64,000 nucleotides of DNA from Rossellomorea aquimaris TF-12 (lineage in GTDB: Bacteria; Bacillota; Bacilli; Bacillales; Bacillaceae_B): the NCBI RefSeq assembly GCF_001648555.1, contig NZ_LQXM01000028.1, positions 1 to 64,000 on the forward strand, in the 5' to 3' direction. Position numbers and translations under genes: made by a program. The notes under the pieces were generated by a model that made no database searches, was not told where the DNA came from, and saw nothing but the letters and a program-made list of their open reading frames with translations. Within the stretch, counting starts at the first letter, position 1; each line of letters opens with the position of its first letter. Positions 34,542 through 43,517 of this stretch are shown here, piece after piece.

Positions 34542-36071
34542 ATGCTTCAGAAGAAAAACAGAATCATGTTTTATTTCAGTTTTTTCGTTGTTCTTGTCTC
34601 CATTTCAACTCATATTTCTCACAGTTTTTTTAATGTGTTTGAACATCATATTCTTTTATTGCAAGGAAGCCAAGAAATGGCTAATGTATGGCTTGTACGT
34701 ACTTTGTTCATTTTGCCTATCTTGCTTTTAGTGTTAGTGGGATGGTCTTTAATGAGAGATCGTAAGCACCCAGCCATACCATGGCTTATTATGCTTACTT
34801 TGACATTCGCGTCCATATCGATCATTGCTGGAGGAAATGGATTAGTAGAATACCACTTCTCCATTTTTATGGTTTTAGCTAGTCTGGCTTATTACCAACG
34901 TTTGGACCTACTATTGGTAAGTACAGTCATTTTTGCTGTCCAACATTTAGTTGGTTATTTTGTCACTCCTGAAATTATTTGTGGTACAAGTGATTATTCA
35001 TTTGGTCTACTTTTGATTCATGCTTTTTATTTAATTCTTACTACTACCGTTATTTCCATTCAATTGTATTCTCAAAATAAACATACAGCTCTCCTTCAAA
35101 AAGATAATGAAGGTCAAGAGAATGTGATCAATACACTTCTCGATGAATTAAGAAGCTCTTCTAATCTTTTATTAAATGAAGTGCAAACGATTACGAGCGG
35201 AGCCAATGAGAACTCTATGGCTAGTAGACAAATTGCCACATCTATTCAAGAGATGGTAAAGGGAACTGAACTTCAATCTCAATCCATCTATAATAGTCAA
35301 CGTCATTTAGAGGCAACGACATTAGATGTAAAAGAAATAAACACCATTTCACTTGAACTTTCTCGATCATCTGAAGAAACGAAAGAAAAGGTATTACTCG
35401 GAAAAGAGAGTGTTGAGAAAACGAGTGCACAACTTGATGTCATTAAAGATAATGTCCTTCAAATGGATGCCGTTGTGAAAAACTTAGAAGTGCGTTCAAA
35501 TGAAGTGAACGACATTTCGAAGTATATTTCTGACATTGCAGGACAAACCAACCTCCTATCCCTTAATGCAGCCATTGAATCTGCCCGAGCAGGAGAAGCA
35601 GGGAAAGGGTTTGCAGTTGTTGCAGAGGAAGTAAGAAAGCTTGCCGTACAATCAGAAGAATATGCAAAACGTATTAATACCATTATTACCGAAACCGTAA
35701 ACGAGACTATCGCTATTCGAAACGTTATGGAAACAGGAAAAAAAGAAGTTGATAAAGGAAAAAGATTTTCACAAGAAACAGGGGAAGTACTTGCTGGGAT
35801 TTTTGATGCATCCAATGACGTTGTTGCTAAAATGAATGGAATGATTCACAATGTTCATCAGATTGATCAAACAATATCCCTCCTGAGTAATGCAATGAAC
35901 GAAGTAAACAGCATAGCAGAATCCAATCAGGAAGGTTCTGAAAATATTGCCGCTGCCTCAGAGGAGCAGTTAGCTACTATGGAAACCCTTAATGACTTAT
36001 CTTCAAAGCTTGAAGATATCGCTACTTCTTTAAACGATTTAGTTTCCAGCTTGGTAATTGAGAATAAATAA
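34542..36071 (+). CDS. methyl-accepting chemotaxis protein with multi-helix membrane sensor
   Basis: A 509-residue chemoreceptor. Residues about 8-185 hold six hydrophobic helices with almost no extracellular domain, including [20 protein letters not shown] with conserved polar and aromatic residues; ligand or redox sensing must occur in the membrane. A linker is followed by a long coiled-coil signalling domain (from about 190) whose hairpin tip reads [22 protein letters not shown], contacting CheA and CheW. It has no HAMP domain evident. It is monocistronic, with its own terminator. Confidence 0.9.
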   Translation: MLQKKNRIMFYFSFFVVLVSISTHISHSFFNVFEHHILLLQGSQEMANVWLVRTLFILPILLLVLVGWSLMRDRKHPAIPWLIMLTLTFASISIIAGGNGLVEYHFSIFMVLASLAYYQRLDLLLVSTVIFAVQHLVGYFVTPEIICGTSDYSFGLLLIHAFYLILTTTVISIQLYSQNKHTALLQKDNEGQENVINTLLDELRSSSNLLLNEVQTITSGANENSMASRQIATSIQEMVKGTELQSQSIYNSQRHLEATTLDVKEINTISLELSRSSEETKEKVLLGKESVEKTSAQLDVIKDNVLQMDAVVKNLEVRSNEVNDISKYISDIAGQTNLLSLNAAIESARAGEAGKGFAVVAEEVRKLAVQSEEYAKRINTIITETVNETIAIRNVMETGKKEVDKGKRFSQETGEVLAGIFDASNDVVAKMNGMIHNVHQIDQTISLLSNAMNEVNSIAESNQEGSENIAAASEEQLATMETLNDLSSKLEDIATSLNDLVSSLVIENK

Positions 36072-36078
36072 TAAGAAG

Positions 36079-36106
36079 AGGTCAGACCGAATAGGGCTGA
36101 CCTTTT
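36079..36106 (+). terminator. terminator of the chemoreceptor gene
   Basis: Stem AGGTCAG / CTGACCT with an 11-base loop and TTTT, starting 7 bases after the stop codon. Confidence 0.7.
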
Positions 36107-36222
36107 CTATGGAATCATTTTAGAATAGTAACTCTCTACTTGTTCCAATTGATTTATGTAAATATAATCATAGGAGACCACCTTTAGAAAACGATACCTG
36201 CATACCTAATGAAAACCCGGGA

Positions 36223-36762
36223 GTGAACCACATGAAGCTAACCTATGAAACAATTTCTGATAATCAAATTGAAGTATGCCGAGATATCTGCAATGAACTC
36301 ATGGACTATCAACAGTCAATAGCATACATAAAACCTGAATTGTTTGATGACATGAATTTTGATACTCGCTTAGTACCTTCTATAAATAAGGCAAAATACA
36401 ATTATACTGTGGTGGCGAAAGATGAAGATAAAATCGTAGGATATGTCTATTCAAATATCTCTGCCAAAGAAGCGTATTCCAATGAGTTTGCTACTTTTTT
36501 TGATCTTTCTTCAGTTAACGGCGAATATGTTGGGTGTCTATCTCAATTTTATATTAAAGAAGAATATAGAAAGTATGGGGTTGGGTCTACATTATTCAAT
36601 ATGTCCATGCAGTGGTTAAAGAAGTTCGATGAAGTGGAGGATACTTTTATTTTTGTTTCGAATGGAAATACAAATGCTTTAGAATTTTACAGGAGAAAAG
36701 GATTTTCTGTAAGTCATGATATATTGGATGGGTTTATAACTGTCTTGCGAAACAATAGGTAA
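36223..36762 (+). CDS. GNAT family N-acetyltransferase
   Basis: A 179-residue GNAT protein: KDEDKIVGYVYSNIS (strand 4), GCLSQFYIKEEYRKYGVGSTLF (RxxGxG acetyl-CoA loop) and FVSNGNTNALEFYRRKGFSV (N-x-x-A-x-x-F-Y motif). The CCCGGGAGTG just before the ATG provides a weak ribosome binding site. The substrate is unknown. About 150 bases after the chemoreceptor gene. Confidence 0.85.
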   Translation: MNHMKLTYETISDNQIEVCRDICNELMDYQQSIAYIKPELFDDMNFDTRLVPSINKAKYNYTVVAKDEDKIVGYVYSNISAKEAYSNEFATFFDLSSVNGEYVGCLSQFYIKEEYRKYGVGSTLFNMSMQWLKKFDEVEDTFIFVSNGNTNALEFYRRKGFSVSHDILDGFITVLRNNR

Positions 36763-36862
36763 AGTAAGAACGAAGATAGTTGTTAATTATGGATAATGCA
36801 CTCCACTCGAAAAAAATGGTAAAATATTCATAAATGAGTTCTAAGAAAGAGTGATGTAATAA

Positions 36863-37132
36863 ATGGGGCAAATGATGTTGAAAACGAGTTTGGCATCTAT
36901 ATTCATCTGTGTTGCTTTCATGACAATCGTCATTTTAGGAATAACCGGCTACTCTCTTATTACCAACCAATCAATAGGTGTGTTTGAATTATTCAGTTTG
37001 AGTATAAGTGATGATGGGCTGTTTATTCGTATTTCAACTAGAATCTGGTATATGATTGCTGTTACAATTACATCTTTAACTCTTTTTATGTGTATCATAA
37101 TTTTCATAAGAAACCCTAAGGAAAATAACTAA
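36863..37132 (+). CDS. small membrane protein, unknown function
   Basis: An 89-residue protein with two long hydrophobic segments (about residues 11-31 and 62-82) and a short polar loop with LSISDDGLFIRISTR. Family not recognised. An AAGAGTGATG site precedes the ATG and a strong terminator starts 2 bases after the stop, so it is probably a real monocistronic gene. Confidence 0.65.
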   Translation: MGQMMLKTSLASIFICVAFMTIVILGITGYSLITNQSIGVFELFSLSISDDGLFIRISTRIWYMIAVTITSLTLFMCIIIFIRNPKENN

Positions 37133-37133
37133 G

Positions 37134-37165
37134 AAAAAGGTCAGCTCCATAAGCTGACCTTTTTC
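37134..37165 (+). terminator. Rho-independent terminator
   Basis: Stem AAAAAGGTCAGC / GCTGACCTTTTT with a 7-base loop. The stem shares GGTCAG/CTGACC with the terminator at 36079. Confidence 0.85.
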
Positions 37166-37190
37166 TATGAACTTCATTAGAGGTGAGTTT

Positions 37191-37560
37191 CAATTCTTTT
37201 GATCATGCAGTGTGCCTTTAAAGCACCTTCTGTTCTTTTTCGAAAAACCCAAGATCTCCTCTAGCTTTCCTTTACTTGTTGTGCTGTTTCTAATATGTGA
37301 CTCGCCTTTACTTGTACGTTTTCATTTCTTCTTCTGTAACCAAAAAACGAGGTTCTAACAGCTTCTCTATCATTAGATATCTCTTTACATCTTCTTCCAC
37401 TACTCTTTGTGTAACGCCTCTTGCAGCAATTGCTTCTTAAAAGGCTTCTTCTCCTACATAAGTAGCCTTTAATTGGCTTAGCTCTTCGTCGTTTTTTGTT
37501 TCTGAGTTTGAGAAAAAATAGTAGGTAATACTATTTTTAAGCTGATCAAATAAATGAGTC
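37191..37560 (-). pseudogene. decayed PrsA/SurA-like foldase (peptidyl-prolyl isomerase) gene
   Basis: Reading the minus strand across frames recovers pieces of a foldase in order. First ELSQLKATYVGEEAF, then an in-frame TAA, then EAIAARGVTQRVVEEDVKRY and LMIEKLLEPRFLVTEEEMKT, matching the SurA_N helices. After a frameshift come VKASHILETAQQVKE and, in another frame, RGDLGFFEKEQKVL, matching the HIL and GGDLGFF-KGQM signatures of PpiC-type isomerases. At least one stop and two frame changes disrupt it and no start is seen. It is a remnant of a PrsA-like lipoprotein gene. Confidence 0.75.
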
Positions 37561-37571
37561 AGCCATTTTCA

Positions 37572-37856
37572 TTACTCAGTATGAGCTTTAGCTGCAAAAA
37601 ACCTCTTCTTTAAATCTTCATTTTCTACAAACAAATGCACGGCCAAGAACTGTTCTTTAATCCCATTCACAGTGTCTAATACCGTTTCAAAAGAAGTTTT
37701 AATGATTCTGGCTTCAATAAAACAGGAATCCTCCAGTTCTGTTGAAAATTTCATAATGGTGCCAGCTTCTTTCATCAAGAGAAGATGAGATATATCTTTA
37801 AATTCTTGTTTGTGAAACACGTATGGAAGTCCTTCTACACAAAAGTGTACGTTCAT
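37572..37856 (-). CDS. hypothetical protein
   Basis: A 94-residue soluble protein with mixed alpha/beta pattern and no recognised motif. AAGGAGTGTAATAC precedes the ATG with good spacing, which supports translation. It lies immediately upstream of the decayed foldase gene on the same strand. No signal peptide or membrane helix is seen. Confidence 0.6.
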   Translation of the reverse strand: MNVHFCVEGLPYVFHKQEFKDISHLLLMKEAGTIMKFSTELEDSCFIEARIIKTSFETVLDTVNGIKEQFLAVHLFVENEDLKKRFFAAKAHTE

Positions 37857-38062
37857 GTATTACACTCCTTCGAATGGTTTCATATTTGATAATCTCCTTC
37901 TACCCACCGTTTTAATACTTAAAACCACACTTAAAAGCATACGCATTCCCTTCCTTTAAATTGCTATTACCACATCATGAAGTAATAGCTTAGAATCCTT
38001 TTTCTCCTCATACTAGAAATCTTTTCCATGTTATACTTTTGAGGACAAGGGGGATGAATACG

Positions 38063-38608
38063 ATGGAAAGTTATCCAGTATTTGAAACAGAACGATTAAT
38101 GCTGCGACAAATGACGAAGGACGATGTGGATTTTCTATTCACTCTCTATACGTCCTCAGAGGTTTTGCGGTATTTTGGGATGAGTCCCATCGCTTCGAAA
38201 GAGGTAGCAATATCAATGGTAGAGAATTATGAGAAGCAGCTGGAGATTGGCGGACCCATGCGTTGGGGGATCGTCGATAAAGAGACGAATTCACTTATAG
38301 GTACTTGTGGGTTTCATGGCATTTCCAAACCCTATAAACGCTGTGAGATTGGGTACGACCTTAGTCCTGAATATTGGGGAAAGGGAATCATGGGAGAAGC
38401 ACTGAAGCCGGTGCTGACGTATCTGTTTTCTACAAAGGAAATGAATCGAATTGGAGCAACGATTGTTCCTCATAATAAGGCTTCAAGCCGGGTAGTGGAG
38501 AAACTGGGATTTCAGCAAGAAGGGCTTCTCAGGGAGTATATTCTTCAAGACGGTACGATGTACGATGCATATATGTATAGCATATTGAAGAAAGAATGGC
38601 TCTCTTAG
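38063..38608 (+). CDS. GNAT acetyltransferase of the RimJ/RimL type
   Basis: About 181 residues from the ATG at 38063, which has AAGGGGG 9 bases upstream; starts further up would overlap the ribosome binding site. FETERLMLRQMTKDDVDFLF is the typical start of the RimJ/RimL/YjcK group. GYDLSPEYWGKGIMGEALKPVL is the acetyl-CoA loop and NKASSRVVEKLGFQQEGLLR the C-terminal motif. Members acetylate N-terminal residues of ribosomal or other proteins, or small amines. Confidence 0.9.
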   Translation: MESYPVFETERLMLRQMTKDDVDFLFTLYTSSEVLRYFGMSPIASKEVAISMVENYEKQLEIGGPMRWGIVDKETNSLIGTCGFHGISKPYKRCEIGYDLSPEYWGKGIMGEALKPVLTYLFSTKEMNRIGATIVPHNKASSRVVEKLGFQQEGLLREYILQDGTMYDAYMYSILKKEWLS

Positions 38609-38670
38609 TTATGAGAAGAGGCTGAAAAGGCAATAATGGTCAGTGCAGATGAAAAAGGAGCTGGTTTAGC

Positions 38671-39666
38671 ATGGTTCAGCATGTGTTTCATCAATTCTTG
38701 CGCTGGCCTTTAGTTATACGTATTTTTATGATAGCTGTGATGGTCATGCTCACGTTTGGAACAATGATTCATTTTATCGAGCCGTCGACATTCCCTTCAT
38801 TATTTGACGGGATTTGGTGGGCGATTATTACGACCTCTACTGTGGGATACGGAGATTTTGTTCCAGCTACACTGGAGGGGCGTGTGATTGCCATTGCCCT
38901 CATTTTAGTTGGAGCAGGATTTCTGTCCACTTATTTTGTTACATTGGCGGCAGAAACGGTCATGACTCAAAATGCGTACCTGGAAGGAAGAGCGACGTTT
39001 AAAGGAAAAAAAGAGCAAGTGATTGTCGTGGGCTGGAATGAACGTGCAAGAGAAGTGATTAATCAGCTTACGTCTCTTCAATCTCATTGTGACATTATCT
39101 TAATAGATGAAACCTTAACGAAGAATCCTTACAGCAATCATCATATTCACTTTGTGAGAGGTACTCCATTTAGAGATGAGGTTTTGAAGAAGGTAAACCT
39201 TGAAGGGGCATCCATTGCCATCATTACAGCAGACCAAAATAAAGATGAAATGAACGCTGATATGAATTCAGTTTTAACCCTTTTAGCCATCAAAGGAAAT
39301 CAGCCTTCTCTTTACACTGTTGTAGAAATCCTGCAAAAAGATCAAGTAGCGAATGCGAAGCGAGCAGGTGCCGATGAGATCATTCAAACGAATATGCAGA
39401 CGAGCTATGTTATGATGAACAGCATTATCTCTCAAGGAATGTCAAAAACCATTTTAAAGCTTCTTAATCATTTAAAAGGAAACAACCTAAAGCTTATTCC
39501 TGTCCCAGAGGATCTCATTGATCAAACCTTTCACGATTTGAGTGTTAAGCTTCTCGATAAAAACATCATTCTTCTTGGCATAAAAAAAGGAGAAAACACC
39601 ACAGTGAATCCTCCTTTGTCTACGATGGTCGAAGCCTCGGATGAGCTTCTTGTGATTTCTAGCTAG
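38671..39666 (+). CDS. yugO: potassium channel with RCK (TrkA-N) domain
   Basis: A 331-residue two-helix K+ channel subunit. TM1 is about residues 13-33, the pore loop with selectivity filter TSTVGYGDFVP follows, then TM2 (about 71-93). From about residue 107 a cytoplasmic regulator-of-conductance domain starts QVIVVGWNERAREVI, with ILIDE and IAIITADQNKDEMNAD for nucleotide binding, and a TrkA-C-like end. The length and neighbours (yugN, pgi) match Bacillus subtilis YugO (328), involved in biofilm electrical signalling. Its stop overlaps the yugN stop region by 8 bases, on the opposite strand. Confidence 0.9.
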   Translation: MVQHVFHQFLRWPLVIRIFMIAVMVMLTFGTMIHFIEPSTFPSLFDGIWWAIITTSTVGYGDFVPATLEGRVIAIALILVGAGFLSTYFVTLAAETVMTQNAYLEGRATFKGKKEQVIVVGWNERAREVINQLTSLQSHCDIILIDETLTKNPYSNHHIHFVRGTPFRDEVLKKVNLEGASIAIITADQNKDEMNADMNSVLTLLAIKGNQPSLYTVVEILQKDQVANAKRAGADEIIQTNMQTSYVMMNSIISQGMSKTILKLLNHLKGNNLKLIPVPEDLIDQTFHDLSVKLLDKNIILLGIKKGENTTVNPPLSTMVEASDELLVISS

Positions 39667-40066
39667 TCTCAATAACGTTTTCCAACTCTTTTACGAGTTC
39701 TTTGCCAACAGCAATATACTTCTCAGGAAAGCTTGCATCCGGATCCTGTGGTTCTGAAAATTGATTGACCGAACCGGAGAAGCTTCCAGTAGATGCGAAA
39801 TCGTCTAAGCCTACCTGATATTTATGAGAGAGTAAGAACGGTTTACCAAACTCAACGGTAGCTCCCCGTGAATCCAATTGACCATCCACAGATGTAAAAG
39901 GTATTCTTAAAAATTGATAACCAACCTCATCATCGATTTTATAATCAAAATACCCGTGGTCATAATCCCAATTACCTCCAATGGAATAGCCAAGTGGCTT
40001 CAATAGCTGTTCAAGTTTATACAATTCATAATGTTGACCTTCAATGCTAGATGAAAGCTCAATCAC
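39659..40066 (-). CDS. yugN: YugN family protein
   Basis: A 135-residue protein recognised as YugN-like by its sequence (ELSSSIEGQHYELYKLEQLL, NWDYDHGYFDYKID, YQFLRIPF) and its place between yugO and pgi, as I recall the Bacillus subtilis order. Function unknown. It is soluble, rich in aromatic residues and Gly/Asp. It overlaps the 3' end of yugO by 8 bases tail to tail. The ribosome binding site is a GGGG-rich stretch 8-10 bases before the ATG. Confidence 0.85.
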   Translation of the reverse strand: MIELSSSIEGQHYELYKLEQLLKPLGYSIGGNWDYDHGYFDYKIDDEVGYQFLRIPFTSVDGQLDSRGATVEFGKPFLLSHKYQVGLDDFASTGSFSGSVNQFSEPQDPDASFPEKYIAVGKELVKELENVIETS

Positions 40067-40120
40067 GTAAATCCATCCCCTTTCTTTTAGGGTTAGTTTT
40101 TCCTAAAGAAGAGGAAAAAT

Positions 40121-40156
40121 GTAAAAAAAGAGCACTGAGATATCTCAGTGCTCTTT
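40121..40156 (-). terminator. terminator of pgi
   Basis: A perfect 30-base palindrome (arms AAAGAGCACTGAGAT / ATCTCAGTGCTCTTT) with a seven-base T run on the minus strand, 4 bases after the pgi stop. Confidence 0.88.
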
Positions 40157-40160
40157 CTTA

Positions 40161-41510
40161 TTATTTCAAACGTTTTTCAAGTTCAGCTTTCTTTTCTTCA
40201 AAGCCTGGTTTACCTAGAAGTGCAAACATATTTACTTTGTAAGCTTCTACTCCAGGTTGATCAAACGGATTCACACCTAATAGGTATCCACTCATGGCAC
40301 ACGCTTTTTCAAAGAAGTACACTAAGTAACCAAATGTATAAGCGTCCATTGCTGGAATCTCAACAATTAGGTTTGGCACTCCACCGTCAGTATGAGCAAG
40401 TAGTGTTCCTTCAAAGGCTTTGTTATTCACAAAGTCAACCGTTTCACCTGCTAAGTAGTTTAACCCATCTAAATCACTTTCAGCTTTCTCAATTGTCAGC
40501 TCATGACGAGGCTCTGATACTTTGATGACTGTTTCAAACAAATCACGGCGACCCTCTTGAACATACTGTCCAAGTGAGTGAAGATCTGTTGAGAAGTTAG
40601 CAGAGGAAGGATAGATTCCCTTTTGGTCTTTCCCTTCACTTTCTCCAAATAATTGCTTCCACCACTCAGAGAAATATTGTAATCCTGGCTCATAGTTGAT
40701 CAGCATTTCAATGGTTTTCCCTTTGTTGTAAAGTGCATTTCGAACGGCAGCGTATTGATAAGCAGCGTTTTCTGTCAGCTCAGATTTACTGAAATCTTCA
40801 CGAGCCTGCGCAGCACCATTCATCATGTTTTCAATCTCTACACCACTTACGGCAATCGGAAGCAGACCTACTGCTGTTAATACTGAATAGCGTCCACCAA
40901 TATCATCTGGAACTACAAATGTTTCATATCCTTCGTCAGATGCCAATGTTTTTAAAGCACCTTTCGATTTATCCGTCGTTGCATAAATACGTTGACGTGC
41001 TTCTTCTACCCCATATTTTTCTTCAAGCATCTTACGGAAAATACGGAATGCTATAGCTGGCTCTGTTGTCGTTCCTGATTTTGAAATGACATTTATGGAG
41101 AAATCTTTGCCGTCTAGTAAATCCATTAAATCCTTCATGTAAGTAGAGCTAATGTTTTGACCAACAAAAAGAACTTGAGGCGTAGAACGCTTTTCTTTCG
41201 GAAGTGCATTGTAGAAGCTGTGATTTAGCATTTCAATGGCTGCACGAGCTCCTAAGTAAGATCCACCAATTCCAATCACAAGTAAAACATCAGAATCACT
41301 TTTGATTTTTTCAGCGGAATTTTGAATGCGGGAGAATTCTTCTTTGTCGTAGTTCACAGGAAGGTCGATCCACCCTAAAAAGTCATTTCCTGCACCTGTT
41401 TGTTCATGTAATGAGTGATGAGCAACTTTTACAGCATCACTTAAATATGTAAGTTCGTGTTCTCCAAAAAACGATAACGCTTTTGAATAATCAAAACGAA
41501 TGTGTGTCAT
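40161..41510 (-). CDS. pgi: glucose-6-phosphate isomerase
   Basis: A 449-residue enzyme that interconverts glucose 6-phosphate and fructose 6-phosphate in glycolysis. Phosphate-binding [18 protein letters not shown] and [18 protein letters not shown] are seen, [18 protein letters not shown] is the first PGI signature, and the catalytic Glu and His regions and the C-terminal [16 protein letters not shown] follow. The start is the ATG at 41510, six bases after GGAGG; the ATG two codons upstream abuts the ribosome binding site. The length equals Bacillus PGI (449-451). Confidence 0.97.
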   Translation of the reverse strand: MTHIRFDYSKALSFFGEHELTYLSDAVKVAHHSLHEQTGAGNDFLGWIDLPVNYDKEEFSRIQNSAEKIKSDSDVLLVIGIGGSYLGARAAIEMLNHSFYNALPKEKRSTPQVLFVGQNISSTYMKDLMDLLDGKDFSINVISKSGTTTEPAIAFRIFRKMLEEKYGVEEARQRIYATTDKSKGALKTLASDEGYETFVVPDDIGGRYSVLTAVGLLPIAVSGVEIENMMNGAAQAREDFSKSELTENAAYQYAAVRNALYNKGKTIEMLINYEPGLQYFSEWWKQLFGESEGKDQKGIYPSSANFSTDLHSLGQYVQEGRRDLFETVIKVSEPRHELTIEKAESDLDGLNYLAGETVDFVNNKAFEGTLLAHTDGGVPNLIVEIPAMDAYTFGYLVYFFEKACAMSGYLLGVNPFDQPGVEAYKVNMFALLGKPGFEEKKAELEKRLK

Positions 41511-41675
41511 AACCATCCTCCGATTAGTTAAATTATTTTCTTCTCTCTCACTTTATCGAAAGCTGACTCCATAATCAAGAAAGCTCTCTTTATGTAAGCG
41601 TGTCCAATGTGAACTTTTTTCATCAAACGTTTTTTCTTCCGTCTTTTTCCCGTTTGCTATGCTCTTAAAACCTAA

Positions 41676-41710
41676 AAAGGTCGATCCAATTGTATGCTGG
41701 ATCGACCTTT
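41676..41710 (-). terminator. terminator of the iron alcohol dehydrogenase gene
   Basis: Stem AAAGGTCGATCCA / TGGATCGACCTTT with a 9-base loop, 16 bases after the stop codon on the minus strand; followed by a T/A-rich tract. Confidence 0.8.
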
Positions 41711-41726
41711 AAAGAAAAAGTGTTTA

Positions 41727-42890
41727 TTATAAAGAAGCTCTTAGAATAGAAAGAACGTCCTCTTTGTTTAGTTTGTTAAAGTTACCAAACTCACCGTTGA
41801 TAACTGCTTTGTCAGCCATTAAATTTAATTGACTATCATCTATATCATAATCGGCTAAACGAGATGGTGCACCGATGCTTGTCCAGAACTCACGAAGTTT
41901 CTCAATTCCTTCCAGAGCAACTTCCTCTTCTGACTTGCCAGCAGGATCAACATCAAATACTCTTTCTGCCAGTTGGGCGAATCGAGCAGGATTAACCTTC
42001 AGATTATGTTTCATCCAGTTAGGGAACAGGATTGCCAGTCCTCCTGCATGAGGGATGTCATAGACAGCTGATACAGCATGCTCAATGTTATGACTTGCCC
42101 AGTCTCCACGGTAACCCATTTGAAGCATTCCGTTTAATGCAATGGTACCTGAATATAGAATCGTCTCGCGAAGCTCATAATTCTCAAGATCATCAATCAG
42201 CTTTGGAGCTGTCTCAATCACAGTATTTAATACTGCTTCACACATACGATCTTGAAGTGGTGTGTTGGTTGCATCATTGAAGTACTGCTCAAACACATGG
42301 GTCATCATATCTACCATTCCGTAGATTGTATGATCCTTTGGAACAGTGAATGTATTTTTAGGATCTAGAATGGAGAACTGAGGGAACACTGCTGGACTAC
42401 CCCAACCATATTTCTCATTTGTCTCCCAGTTTGTAATAACAGAACCTGCATTCATCTCAGAGCCTGTTGCTGCAAGAGTTAAGACTGTTCCGAATGGAAT
42501 CGCTTCACTTGCAACAGCCTTTTTCGTCACAAGATCCCAAGCATCTCCATCATATTTCGCACCAGCCGCAACGGCTTTTGTGCAATCAATGACACTTCCT
42601 CCACCAACTGCCAGTAAGAAATCGATATCGTTTTCTTTACAAATTTCAACGCCTCTTCTAACTGTTGAAAGACGAGGATTTGGTTCAACGCCATCCAATT
42701 CAAAAACTTCAGCGTCTATATCGTTTAAAATACCTACTACTTGATCATATAATCCGTTTCGTTTAATGCTTCCTCCACCATATACAAGAAGCACCTTTTT
42801 CCCATATTGAGGTACCAATTCTTTCAATTGTTCTACTTGCCCTTCACCAAAAATCAACTTGGTAGGATTATAAAAAGTAAATTCATTCAT
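41727..42890 (-). CDS. yugJ: iron-containing alcohol dehydrogenase (butanol dehydrogenase-like)
   Basis: A 387-residue group III alcohol dehydrogenase, probably NAD(P)H-dependent, related to butanol dehydrogenase BdhA. NAD-binding [14 protein letters not shown] and [16 protein letters not shown] are clear. Metal ligands are seen in [13 protein letters not shown] (Asp or Glu/His), [18 protein letters not shown] (two His). The gene lies between pgi and yuzA, where Bacillus subtilis has yugK and yugJ; which of the two it corresponds to is uncertain. A GGAGG lies before the ATG. Confidence 0.88.
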   Translation of the reverse strand: MNEFTFYNPTKLIFGEGQVEQLKELVPQYGKKVLLVYGGGSIKRNGLYDQVVGILNDIDAEVFELDGVEPNPRLSTVRRGVEICKENDIDFLLAVGGGSVIDCTKAVAAGAKYDGDAWDLVTKKAVASEAIPFGTVLTLAATGSEMNAGSVITNWETNEKYGWGSPAVFPQFSILDPKNTFTVPKDHTIYGMVDMMTHVFEQYFNDATNTPLQDRMCEAVLNTVIETAPKLIDDLENYELRETILYSGTIALNGMLQMGYRGDWASHNIEHAVSAVYDIPHAGGLAILFPNWMKHNLKVNPARFAQLAERVFDVDPAGKSEEEVALEGIEKLREFWTSIGAPSRLADYDIDDSQLNLMADKAVINGEFGNFNKLNKEDVLSILRASL

Positions 42891-43103
42891 TTCATGTTAC
42901 CTCCTTATATTTTGTAAGGGATATTGAAAATGCGAGAAGACATTTCGTTACCCAAAATTTCTTTAACACAATTCCTATTATCGAATATATCTTTCCCAAA
43001 ATGCAAAGAACTTGCACAGACAAATTTGTTTTTTTATTTATGAATAAGAATAAAATCGATAGGAGACGTTATAAATGAGCCATTTAATAAGGAGGAAAAC
43101 AAC

Positions 43104-43337
43104 ATGAGTGCAATTCAACGTATTGCTTTAGTTCTTACCATTATTGGTGCAGTCAATTGGGGATTAATTGGATTCTTTCAATTTGATCTTGTTGCAGCCA
43201 TCTTTGGCGGTCAATCTGCCGCTTTATCTCGAATCATTTACGGTTTAGTCGGTATTGCTGGTCTAATAAATTTAGGTTTACTATTCAAACCAACAGAAGA
43301 ATTAGAAAGAGAACCACATACTGAACCAACCCGTTAG
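43104..43337 (+). CDS. yuzA: DUF378 family small membrane protein
   Basis: A 77-residue protein with two membrane helices. IGAVNWGLIGFFQFDLVAAI and LSRIIYGLVGIAGLINLGLL match the DUF378 (YuzA) consensus closely. Function unknown. AAGGAGG is 7-8 bases before the ATG. The position next to the alcohol dehydrogenase gene is as in Bacillus subtilis. Confidence 0.9.
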   Translation: MSAIQRIALVLTIIGAVNWGLIGFFQFDLVAAIFGGQSAALSRIIYGLVGIAGLINLGLLFKPTEELEREPHTEPTR

Positions 43338-43371
43338 GTATTTTTATCGGTTTATGGAGAAAAATCGGTAG

Positions 43372-43464
43372 TTCGCAAATATAATTGAAATCTTGCTTGA
43401 TATATTGACGATTTCGCAAATAAAATCCAGATTACGCTCGATATATTGAGAATTTCGCAAATAT
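43372..43464. repeat. 41-bp tandem repeat, 2.3 copies
   Basis: TTCGCAAATA starts at 43372, 43413 and 43454, and GATATATTGA recurs 41 bases apart inside the units. The array sits between yuzA and the aldehyde dehydrogenase terminator. Confidence 0.8.
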
Positions 43465-43481
43465 AAATATGCTCCCAAATA

Positions 43482-43514
43482 AGAAAGGTGACCACTAATT
43501 GTGGTCACCTTTCT
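43482..43514 (-). terminator. terminator of the aldehyde dehydrogenase gene
   Basis: Stem AGAAAGGTGACCAC / GTGGTCACCTTTCT with a 5-base loop, 3 bases after the stop on the minus strand. It may also work for yuzA on the plus strand (TTCTTCT tail). Confidence 0.75.
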
Positions 43515-43517
43515 TCT

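Noticed and set aside
35459..35815. 118-codon frame antisense to the chemoreceptor
   Set aside because: Shadow of the signalling domain coding sequence; rich in Ser/Phe/Pro from codon bias, and no start signals.
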